Origin: GW2011-AR15 sp964512765
GTDB taxonomy: Archaea; Nanobdellota; Nanobdellia; Woesearchaeales; GW2011-AR15
Assembly: GCA_964512765.1 (NCBI GenBank)
Contig: CAZEKF010000003.1
Span: forward strand, 1-64,000
Reading direction: 5' to 3'
DNA length: 64,000 nt
A model generated the notes under the pieces. It was not told the DNA's origin. It saw only the letters and a program-made list of their open reading frames with translations, and searched no databases. The stretch's first letter is position 1. Every line of letters begins with the position of its first letter. Position numbers and translations under genes: made by a program. Positions 27,048 through 34,488 of the stretch are shown here, one piece after another.

Positions 27048-28109
27048 ATGACAGTTCTTAAAACAAAAAAAGTTGTAAGGTTAGAAAATAAGTTAACAAA
27101 AAACCTTCAATCTAATACATTATTGTATAATAAAGAAGTTAAAAAAGTCACGCTTCTTTTTGGTTCGCGATGTGTTTTCAAATGTAAGCATTGTTTTAAT
27201 TGGCGGTTTAAAAATAATTTTGACAGGATATCACTTGAAGAATGGATATCTTTACTTGAAAATATTAAGAAGCTAAACAAAGGTAAGGTAAAAATCGATA
27301 TTGGTGCTAGTGGTATGGCATTGTTAAGCGAATATTTAATACCTGTTGTAATGAAATGCAATCAACTTGGGTATAAAATTTTATTGAACACTAACGGTTA
27401 TCTTTTTAATGAAAGAATTGTAAAAAAGCTTGTTAAATCTGGTTTAAACAAATTTTCAATATCAATAGATTTTTTTTCTCCGAAAAAACATGATGATCAA
27501 AAAGGCATGGTGAACAGTCATAAACACGCACTTAATTTAATCAGATACGTAAAAAAACACAGCGGTTCTAACAGGATCAGTATAAGTACGATTATTATGA
27601 AACCAAACCTTAACGAATTAGTTCCCTTGATAAAATGGACAAATTCAATGAACATCCCAATTTTTTTTCAAGCAATTACGCAACCTTACAATACACCAGA
27701 TCAAAAGTATTGGTATAAAGATAATAAGTATAAAAACCTGTGGCCAGGTGATAGCAAGAAAATGTCAACCATTCTTGATAAAATCATTGAACTCAGAAAA
27801 AAAGGTTATAACGTTGGGAATGATGTTAACCATTTACATGCTTTAAAAAAATATTTTTTATATCCTCAAAAAAGAATAATGCCAACTTGTAACATAAACA
27901 ATGTTGGGTTATTGATTGACTCTTCAGGTTGCGTGAAAGCATGTCCATACATGGAAAATATTGATAATCTGCGCAATGTTCCAATAACTTCACTGGTTGA
28001 GTCTCAAAAATATATAAAAACTATAAATAAAATGTGTGACTGTCCAACAAATTGTGCGCAAATGATAAACTGTAGTTATAAAGATTATCCTGTTTCATTA
28101 ATAGAGTAA
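27048..28109 (+). CDS. Radical SAM/SPASM-type protein with GASGM in place of GGE
   Basis: CVFKCKHC is at residues 42-49 after a 40-residue extension. The SAM-binding strand is IDIGASGMALL, so neither the second Gly nor the acidic residue of GGE is present. The remainder is typical: LLNTNGYLF, MKPNLNEL, FQAITQPYN, KNLWPGD and a C-terminal CDCPTNCAQMINC. GAGGATGG a few bases before the ATG (27036-27043) is one of the few good Shine-Dalgarno matches in the window. It belongs near the GGDGM group (24080, 31290, 32363). Whether it still cleaves SAM is doubtful. Confidence 0.87.
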   Translation: MTVLKTKKVVRLENKLTKNLQSNTLLYNKEVKKVTLLFGSRCVFKCKHCFNWRFKNNFDRISLEEWISLLENIKKLNKGKVKIDIGASGMALLSEYLIPVVMKCNQLGYKILLNTNGYLFNERIVKKLVKSGLNKFSISIDFFSPKKHDDQKGMVNSHKHALNLIRYVKKHSGSNRISISTIIMKPNLNELVPLIKWTNSMNIPIFFQAITQPYNTPDQKYWYKDNKYKNLWPGDSKKMSTILDKIIELRKKGYNVGNDVNHLHALKKYFLYPQKRIMPTCNINNVGLLIDSSGCVKACPYMENIDNLRNVPITSLVESQKYIKTINKMCDCPTNCAQMINCSYKDYPVSLIE

Positions 28110-28114
28110 TAAAA

Positions 28115-29134
28115 ATGCTAAGAAAATTATTAAAACATAAAAGAAAAGTAAAACCTTTAGTTCCTGCACCTCAATCTGTTGTTATTGGTTTGAATAACGC
28201 CTGTAACTTCAAATGCAAAATGTGCCATATTTGGAAAAATAAAAATGTTATTGAGATTCCTTTAAAAAAAATTATTAATATCATTGACCAAGTAAGTTTG
28301 TTTAATAATAAAGATTTAGTGTTACAGTTTCATGGTGGAGAAACTTTACTTTATAAAGATTTAACAAAAGCAATTTCTTATGCATCAAAAAAAAATATTA
28401 AAACTGCTATTGTAACAAACGGATTTTTTCTTGACCAAAAAAAGATTATTGAGTTAAATCAAGCAGGATTACACAGTTTGAACATTTCACTGGATTCAAT
28501 TGAAAAAGATGTTCATAATGAGTTGAGAGGAATAAAGAATAGTTATCAAAAAATTATGCAAGCCATTGAATTCCTCGGTGAATATAATCACAACATGATT
28601 GTTGGAATAAACACAATTATTCATTCTTTAAACATTACAAAACTAGTTGAGATTAGTAGATTTGTAAAAGATAACCAGAATGTTTCAAACCTTTATTTCA
28701 TATCACTGGAAAAACCTTATGAATCTGATTATGACAATTCGTGGTATGATAGCAGTCCTGCATCTTATTTATGGCCTACAAATAAAGATGTAATCAATCA
28801 AGCGTTTGATGCATTGAAAATTGAGAAATTCACTAATAAAAAAATTACTAACAAAAGCACTCAACTTGAAAAGTATAAAGAATATTATCTGAACCCAGAT
28901 AATTTCATTAAAAAGTACGGGTGCAAATTTGGTCAGATTCAGATTCACATTAATTATTCCAATGAAGTACGATTATGTACTATCAGGCCTGAACTGGAAC
29001 CAATTGGAACAATAGATGATAACCTTATCACTATCTGGAACTCTGAAAAAGCAAAACTGATCAGGCGTCAAATGACAAACTGTAAAAAAAACTGTATATT
29101 AATCTTAAGTTGTGGGTTTGAAGATGAGGAATAA
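28115..29134 (+). CDS. Radical SAM/SPASM-type protein, EKPY subfamily
   Basis: CNFKCKMC lies at residues 30-37, then QFHGGETLLYKDL, IVTNGFF, LDSIEKDVHNELRG, LEKPYESDY and SYLWPTN. The auxiliary site has YGCKFG, RLCTIR and NCKKNCILILSC. It is the fourth member of the EKPY group but lies five genes downstream of the other three, so either a block was rearranged or other paralogues were inserted between them. It begins 6 bp after the previous gene. A 61-bp gap with a weak TATA-like TTTAAAAAC (29150) follows it. Confidence 0.9.
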   Translation: MLRKLLKHKRKVKPLVPAPQSVVIGLNNACNFKCKMCHIWKNKNVIEIPLKKIINIIDQVSLFNNKDLVLQFHGGETLLYKDLTKAISYASKKNIKTAIVTNGFFLDQKKIIELNQAGLHSLNISLDSIEKDVHNELRGIKNSYQKIMQAIEFLGEYNHNMIVGINTIIHSLNITKLVEISRFVKDNQNVSNLYFISLEKPYESDYDNSWYDSSPASYLWPTNKDVINQAFDALKIEKFTNKKITNKSTQLEKYKEYYLNPDNFIKKYGCKFGQIQIHINYSNEVRLCTIRPELEPIGTIDDNLITIWNSEKAKLIRRQMTNCKKNCILILSCGFEDEE

Positions 29135-29195
29135 ATTATCAACTGAAGATTTAAAAACAAATACCTTATCTGTTAAAAGAAGATAAAATACAAAA

Positions 29196-30299
29196 ATGAA
29201 TCAAACAAAACAGTTCAAAAATAAAATAAAACCTGAGTTTGCATGTATTGGGATAACAGATTATTGTTTTTTCAAGTGTAAAATGTGCAATAAATGGCAG
29301 GAAGATATAAAAGTTATAAAAGGCACGCCTCGTCCAACATTTGAACAATATAAACTGTTCATAGAAGATCTTGCATATTTAGTAAGAGACGATCTAAAAG
29401 GACCAGTTGACAACAGGTTCACGTTAAACTTTGCCGGTGGTGAAGCATTGACACATTCAATGACTCTTCCTCTTGTTGAATATGCTGCTAAATTAGGGTT
29501 TAAAACACTTATTGCTACAAACGGAAGTATGCTCACTGAACATATGATAAAAAGACTTAACCAAGCTAAACTTACCTCTCTAAGCATATCATTAGACAGT
29601 TTAGATCCAGAAATACATGATTCATTACGAGGTTACAAAGGCGCGACAAAATTTATCATGGCTGCTCTTGAACATTTAAAAAAGTATGAATATCCAAAAG
29701 TTGGAATTTGTACAGTAATAAACAAAAAAACATACAAAGGAATTCCTGAACTTGTTAACTGGGCGAGAAAACATGAAACTGTAAAATGGCTTTATTTCAT
29801 GGCAGTCATGCAGCCTAACAACACAGTTTTTGAACCAGGATGGTATAAAACTGATCAGTTTAAGTTTTTATGGGAAAACAAGTCAGAGAAAGTTATTGAA
29901 ATTATTGATTATCTTATCAAAGAAAAGATTGTTGAAGATGAAGCTGTAAAAAATAATAACCTCAAACAACCTTTGTTAACAAACAACTTCTCTCAGTTAA
30001 AAGCTTTCCGGGATTATTTCGCTAATCCTGAAACGTTTGTAAAAAGCAACTCGTGTTGTAACATGGACCTGGCAATACAAACAACTGAAGTAGGCGATAT
30101 TTTCATGTGTTTTCATAAAAAAAGGATAGGTAACATACGGGAAAATAGATTAAAAGATGTTTGGAATACTGATGGATCTGATGTGACAAGAGAAGATATT
30201 AAATCATGCACAACAAACTGTCACACTCTTTTAAACTGTTACTATGAAAATGAATATCCTTTTGAAATTATCAAAACCATAAAATCCAGTTTAAAATAA
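29196..30299 (+). CDS. Radical SAM/SPASM-type protein, MQPNN subfamily
   Basis: CFFKCKMC is at residues 24-31. NFAGGEALTHSM is the GGE region, ATNGS and LDSLDPEIHDSLRG follow, and the middle has FMAVMQPNNTVFEPGW and FKFLWENK; the Pro of LWP is replaced by Glu. A 15-residue insertion after that region is unique to this copy. The end is CTTNCHTLLNC. It groups with 30305, 33472, unit 1 of the 18839 fusion and the pseudogene at 47039 by the MxPNN-type motif. The gene may have its own weak promoter in the 61-bp gap before it. Confidence 0.9.
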   Translation: MNQTKQFKNKIKPEFACIGITDYCFFKCKMCNKWQEDIKVIKGTPRPTFEQYKLFIEDLAYLVRDDLKGPVDNRFTLNFAGGEALTHSMTLPLVEYAAKLGFKTLIATNGSMLTEHMIKRLNQAKLTSLSISLDSLDPEIHDSLRGYKGATKFIMAALEHLKKYEYPKVGICTVINKKTYKGIPELVNWARKHETVKWLYFMAVMQPNNTVFEPGWYKTDQFKFLWENKSEKVIEIIDYLIKEKIVEDEAVKNNNLKQPLLTNNFSQLKAFRDYFANPETFVKSNSCCNMDLAIQTTEVGDIFMCFHKKRIGNIRENRLKDVWNTDGSDVTREDIKSCTTNCHTLLNCYYENEYPFEIIKTIKSSLK

Positions 30300-30304
30300 A
30301 AAAA

Positions 30305-31297
30305 ATGCAAGTATTAAAACCTGTTTATTCAGATATTGGTATCATTGAATCGTGTAATTTTAAATGCATTATGTGTAAAATGCACGAAATACCTTTTCCA
30401 AAAAAAGATGCAATGATTCCAATACAAAGATGGAAACTTTTTTTTCAACATATGAAAGAAATAGCGGGTGAAGGGTTTGTGTTTAATATGCCAGGAGGCG
30501 AACCTTTGTTACATCCAGACGTGTTTGATATCATAAAAATCGCGTCAACTAATGGTCTGAAACCATTGTTATCAACAAACGCGTTTTTAATTAACAAACA
30601 AATAGCTGATAAACTCATAAAAAACGGTTTATTTGGAGTTACAATTTCTTTAGACAGTTCAATTCCAGATGTACATGATCAAATAAGAGGAGTGAGAGAA
30701 AGTTTTGATAAAGTTGAACAAGCAATAAGATACCTTGATTTTCACAGTAAAATCTACAACGCAAAGGTTAGTATTGGCATCCAGTCAGTTATACAAATGT
30801 CTAACCTGGATAATATTCCTGATTTGGTTCAGTATGTTGAAAACAATCCTTTGATTGAAAGAATTAATTTAAACTTATTAATGAGACCTAACAATTCTAA
30901 GGAGGATAAGGAATGGTACAAGAACGAGTTCAAGGAATTGTGGCCTGATGATTCTGATAAAGTTGATCAGATAATAGATGAATTAGTTGAATTAAAAGCT
31001 AAAAATAAAGTTCAAAAATTGTTGAACACAATAACACAGCTTAAATCATACAAAGAATATTTCCGTGATCCAAAAAAAACACCAAAATTGTTAAGTTGCA
31101 ATTATGACAAAGCCATCTGTACAAATAGTTCAGGCGACATTCATCTGTGCTTTCATTATGATAAGATAGGTAATATCAATACAGACAGGTTAATTGATGT
31201 CTGGAATTCAAAACAAGCAAAAACTGTTCGTGAAAAAATTAAGAATTGTCACGTAACAGACTGTTGGTTCAGATTAAATTGTTTATACAGTGATTAA
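30305..31297 (+). CDS. Radical SAM/SPASM-type protein, MxPNN subfamily
   Basis: CNFKCIMC is very near the N-terminus (residues 17-24), so there is no extension before the barrel. NMPGGEPLLHPD is a canonical GGE region. LSTNAFL, LDSSIPDVHDQIRG, LLMRPNNSKED, then KELWPDD and QLKSYKEYF follow. The final motif is NCHVTDCWFRLNC with a four-residue first gap. The first start is ATG 30305, 5 bp after the previous stop; the 3' end overlaps a GTG start of the next gene. The length is 330 aa. Reaction unknown. Confidence 0.9.
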   Translation: MQVLKPVYSDIGIIESCNFKCIMCKMHEIPFPKKDAMIPIQRWKLFFQHMKEIAGEGFVFNMPGGEPLLHPDVFDIIKIASTNGLKPLLSTNAFLINKQIADKLIKNGLFGVTISLDSSIPDVHDQIRGVRESFDKVEQAIRYLDFHSKIYNAKVSIGIQSVIQMSNLDNIPDLVQYVENNPLIERINLNLLMRPNNSKEDKEWYKNEFKELWPDDSDKVDQIIDELVELKAKNKVQKLLNTITQLKSYKEYFRDPKKTPKLLSCNYDKAICTNSSGDIHLCFHYDKIGNINTDRLIDVWNSKQAKTVREKIKNCHVTDCWFRLNCLYSD

Positions 31298-32366
31298 TAA
31301 AATGTTACAATATTTACAAACAGAGGTTAATAAGTTCTTAGCAAACATTAGAATGACAAATCAAGCTTCCGGTGTGAAAAAAGAAATTATCTTTCCCGTA
31401 AGTAACAAACCAAAACAAATTTCATTATTATTTTCGCATCGTTGTTTGTTCAAGTGCAAACAATGTTTTCTGTGGAAAAGAGAAAATAATTATGAACCGT
31501 TAAAGTTAGACACGTGGAGTACATTATTAAAAGATCTCAAAAAAATATATGGTTCTAACTTAAATATTCAAATTGGTGGAGACGGTATGGCAGAGATAAA
31601 TGAAAAACTTATCACAATAATAAAAACCTGTTCTGAACTTGGACTTCATACTGTATTCACTACCAATGCTTATTTAGTTAATAGAAGAATCCTAAAACGA
31701 ATAGTTGATGAAGCTGGTTTGAAAAATCTGTTATTTTCACTTGATTATATGGTAGCTGAAAAACATGATAATCAAAGAGGAATAAAATATAGTTATAAGC
31801 ATGTGCTTGATTTACTAGAACATGTTGAAAAATATGAAAATCTAGAAATTGTTTTAAGTTGCATTATAATGAAACCTAATCTTGATGAAATATTAGATAT
31901 TGTTAAATTTGTTGATCAGTTAAAACAAGTGGATAGGGTCTTTTTTCAGGTAATTTCTCAACCTATGGGCTTAAACTTTGACTATAATTGGTATAAAGAT
32001 AAAAAATTCTGTTTTCTCTGGCCTGATAAAGATAAAGCTGCCCGGATCATTGATGAACTTATTACGTTGAAGAAAAATGGTTCAAAGATAGCTAATTCAC
32101 TCAATCATTTAAGATATTTTAAATATTATTTTTTGAATCCTAACAAATATATAAAAGACAACAGATGCAATGCTGAAGACCTTGGCATGGAAATTGGCAT
32201 TGATGGCAATGTCAGTATATGTAACAAAATGAGAAATCTGGGTTCTTTAAAAAAACATTCAATTTCAGAGTTATTAGCCATGAACTATAAAAGTATTGCT
32301 GGAGAGATATCAAACTGTTCTCTAAACTGTCATCAGGTTATGAATTGCAGGTTTTCAGAAGAGTGA
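31290..32366 (+). CDS. Radical SAM/SPASM-type protein with GGDGM (duplicate copy 1)
   Basis: CLFKCKQC is at residues 52-59, and QIGGDGMAEINE replaces GGEP. FQVISQPMG, FCFLWPDK and NCSLNCHQVMNC complete the family pattern. It is the left member of a tandem pair with 32363: the two share a nearly identical first 20 residues and a stretch of 103 identical bases (31416-31518) over the cluster motif. I use GTG 31290, which reads VINKMLQYLQ and overlaps the previous stop; ATG 31302 is an equally possible start. Most of the differences between copies lie in the barrel's C-terminal half, where substrate contacts are expected. Confidence 0.88.
   Translation: MINKMLQYLQTEVNKFLANIRMTNQASGVKKEIIFPVSNKPKQISLLFSHRCLFKCKQCFLWKRENNYEPLKLDTWSTLLKDLKKIYGSNLNIQIGGDGMAEINEKLITIIKTCSELGLHTVFTTNAYLVNRRILKRIVDEAGLKNLLFSLDYMVAEKHDNQRGIKYSYKHVLDLLEHVEKYENLEIVLSCIIMKPNLDEILDIVKFVDQLKQVDRVFFQVISQPMGLNFDYNWYKDKKFCFLWPDKDKAARIIDELITLKKNGSKIANSLNHLRYFKYYFLNPNKYIKDNRCNAEDLGMEIGIDGNVSICNKMRNLGSLKKHSISELLAMNYKSIAGEISNCSLNCHQVMNCRFSEE
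31416..31518 (+). repeat. 103-bp direct repeat, copy 1
   Basis: This block is identical to 32489-32591 at an offset of 1073 bp. It encodes the region around CLFKCKQCFLW in the tandem paralogues. Flanking sequence is clearly diverged, so the identity is local. Confidence 0.9.
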
Positions 32367-33439
32367 TTAATAAAATGTTACAATATTTACAAATAGAGGT
32401 TAGTAAGTTTTTAGCAAATATTGGAGTAACAAAACCTGCTTCATTTATTAAAAAAGAAATTATCAATCCAGTAAGCGAAAAACAAAAGCAAATTTCATTA
32501 TTATTTTCGCATCGTTGTTTGTTCAAGTGCAAACAATGTTTTCTGTGGAAAAGAGAAAATAATTATGAACCGTTAAAGTTAGACACGTGGATTACATTAT
32601 TAAAAGATCTTAAAAAAGTGTATGGTCATAACCTAAAAATTGAAATTGGTGGAGATGGTATGGGTGAGGTAAATGAAGGTCTTCTCACAATAATAAAAAC
32701 CTGTTCTGACCTAGGATTTAATACAACGTTCACAACAAATGCTTATTTAATAAACAGGAGGATCCTAAAACGAATAATTGATGAAACAGGTTTGAAATGT
32801 CTAGTGTTCTCTCTTGACTACACGACTCCTGAAAAACATGATAATCAAAGAGGCATGAACAATAGTTATAAGCATGTGCTTGATTTACTTGAACATGTTA
32901 AAGCGTTTGAAGTACAAGAAGTTGTATTAAGTTGTATTATCATGAAACCTAATCTTAGCGAACTAATACAAATTACAAAGTTTGTTGATCAATCAAAACA
33001 AATAACACAAGTACAGTTCCAGGCTATTGCTGAACCTCTTGGGCTTGCATTTTCTGAACCTTGGTTCCAAGATAAAAACTACAGTTATTTATGGCCTGGC
33101 ACATCAAAAGTTACAAAAGTTATTGATAATTTAATTGAAATGAAAAAAAAAGGATCAAAAATTGCTAATTCTATTAGTCAGTTAAATTATTTTAAACATT
33201 ATTTTAAACATCCTTTAAAATACGCAAAAAAAAATAGTTGTAATGCTGAAAATCTTGGCATGGAAATTGATGTTGATGGTCAAGTGAGTATTTGTAACAG
33301 AATGAAAAAGTTGGGTTCATTAAAACAACATTCAATCTCTGAGTTGTTGGCAATAAATTATAAAATATTAGCTAAAGAAATATCAAACTGTTCTCTGAAC
33401 TGTCACCTCATCATGAACTGCAGGTTTTCAGAAGAATAA
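32363..33439 (+). CDS. Radical SAM/SPASM-type protein with GGDGM (duplicate copy 2)
   Basis: This is the right member of the tandem pair. CLFKCKQC is again at residues 52-59, EIGGDGMGEVNE replaces GGEP, and the middle reads FQAIAEPLG, YSYLWPGT; the end is NCSLNCHLIMNC followed by the same RFSEE tail as copy 1. The GTG at 32363 lies in the same sequence context as in copy 1 and overlaps the stop of copy 1; ATG 32375 and TTG 32345 are alternatives. Copy 2 has Glu instead of Gln before the Pro of the QP motif. A TATA box follows its end. Confidence 0.88.
   Translation: MINKMLQYLQIEVSKFLANIGVTKPASFIKKEIINPVSEKQKQISLLFSHRCLFKCKQCFLWKRENNYEPLKLDTWITLLKDLKKVYGHNLKIEIGGDGMGEVNEGLLTIIKTCSDLGFNTTFTTNAYLINRRILKRIIDETGLKCLVFSLDYTTPEKHDNQRGMNNSYKHVLDLLEHVKAFEVQEVVLSCIIMKPNLSELIQITKFVDQSKQITQVQFQAIAEPLGLAFSEPWFQDKNYSYLWPGTSKVTKVIDNLIEMKKKGSKIANSISQLNYFKHYFKHPLKYAKKNSCNAENLGMEIDVDGQVSICNRMKKLGSLKQHSISELLAINYKILAKEISNCSLNCHLIMNCRFSEE
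32489..32591 (+). repeat. 103-bp direct repeat, copy 2
   Basis: Identical to 31416-31518. The shared segment ends at CACGTGGA in both copies. Confidence 0.9.
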
Positions 33440-33448
33440 TTATATAAA
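33440..33448 (+). promoter_or_regulatory. TATA box before the last radical SAM gene of the array
   Basis: TTATATAAA lies 24-32 bases before the ATG at 33472, the ideal spacing for a leaderless transcript. It suggests that the final gene can be transcribed independently of the rest of the array. Confidence 0.55.
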
Positions 33449-33471
33449 ACAATAAATAATGTACAAAAACA

Positions 33472-34479
33472 ATGATTAATCAAATCTTACAACCGGAATT
33501 TTGCAACATTAGTGTTAATGAAGAATGTTTTTTTAAGTGTAAAATGTGTTATAAATGGCAACCTGATAAGTTTATACCTAAAGATGCGCCAAAATTATCA
33601 ACTGATGATCTAAAAAAATTCATATTTGGTTTAAGAAAAACTGTTGATAAAGAATTCTTGATTAATTTTGCAGGCGGTGAAACTCTTCTTAGAAAAGATA
33701 TGTTTGAAGTTATTAAATATGCTCATAACTTGGATTTCACAACAAACCTTGCGTCTAATGGTTGGTTGATTAATGAAAACATTGCTAGAGATATGATTGA
33801 TTCTGGGCTAGATAGTATTAATTTCTCAATAGATGGATCAACTAAAGAAATTCATGATAACATGCGAGGTAGGAACGGTTCGTTTGACAAACTAATGACT
33901 GCTATTAATCATTTAGTGAATTATAGAGATCAGAAAGGTCTTGATAAAATGCAGTTCAGGATAGCTGCACAGGCAGTAATCTGCGCTTTAAATCTAGAAG
34001 ATATGCCGAAGTTAGTAAATATGATAGATAACCATCCTGACATCTTATCAATTAAATTTAATGTTGTCATGGAACCCAACAATACTGGACCTAATCAGAA
34101 CTGGTATAAAGAAGAATATAGTTATTTATGGCCAAATGACCTGGATCTGGTTGATGATGTTTTTGACAAACTAATAGAAATGAAAAAAAATAATTCGAAA
34201 ATACCTGACAAACTATACCAGTTAGAAGCTTACAAAAGATATTTTAAAGATCCAACAACTTTTGTTAAACATGGACATTGTAACTTTGACAAAGCTATTA
34301 ACTTAAGTTCAACAGGTGACATGTTCCTATGTTTTAATTATGCGTGTATTGGTAACATTAAAAACACAGACTTTGTAACTGCATGGAACTCTGATAAAGC
34401 AAACAAAGTAAGACAAGAAATTATAAAATGCGAAAAAAATTGTCATTTTCTTATTAATTGCAACCTAGAAGAAGATTAG
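33472..34479 (+). CDS. Radical SAM/SPASM-type protein, MxPNN subfamily
   Basis: CFFKCKMC is at residues 19-26, then NFAGGETLLRKDM, LASNGWL, IDGSTKEIHDNMRG, VVMEPNNTGPNQNW, SYLWPND and QLEAYKRYF. The auxiliary region has HGHCNFD, FLCFNY and KCEKNCHFLINC. It closes the array and has its own TATA box. It is convergent with the membrane spermidine-synthase-like gene, only 9 bp away. The N-terminal region resembles the 29196 protein (QPEFCNI versus KPEFACI). Reaction unknown. Confidence 0.9.
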   Translation: MINQILQPEFCNISVNEECFFKCKMCYKWQPDKFIPKDAPKLSTDDLKKFIFGLRKTVDKEFLINFAGGETLLRKDMFEVIKYAHNLDFTTNLASNGWLINENIARDMIDSGLDSINFSIDGSTKEIHDNMRGRNGSFDKLMTAINHLVNYRDQKGLDKMQFRIAAQAVICALNLEDMPKLVNMIDNHPDILSIKFNVVMEPNNTGPNQNWYKEEYSYLWPNDLDLVDDVFDKLIEMKKNNSKIPDKLYQLEAYKRYFKDPTTFVKHGHCNFDKAINLSSTGDMFLCFNYACIGNIKNTDFVTAWNSDKANKVRQEIIKCEKNCHFLINCNLEED

Positions 34480-34488
34480 ATTATTGAA

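Noticed and set aside
31416..32591. 103-bp repeats as part of an insertion sequence or CRISPR array
   Set aside because: Only two copies occur, both in frame within paralogous genes, with no transposase, terminal inverted repeats or regular spacers.
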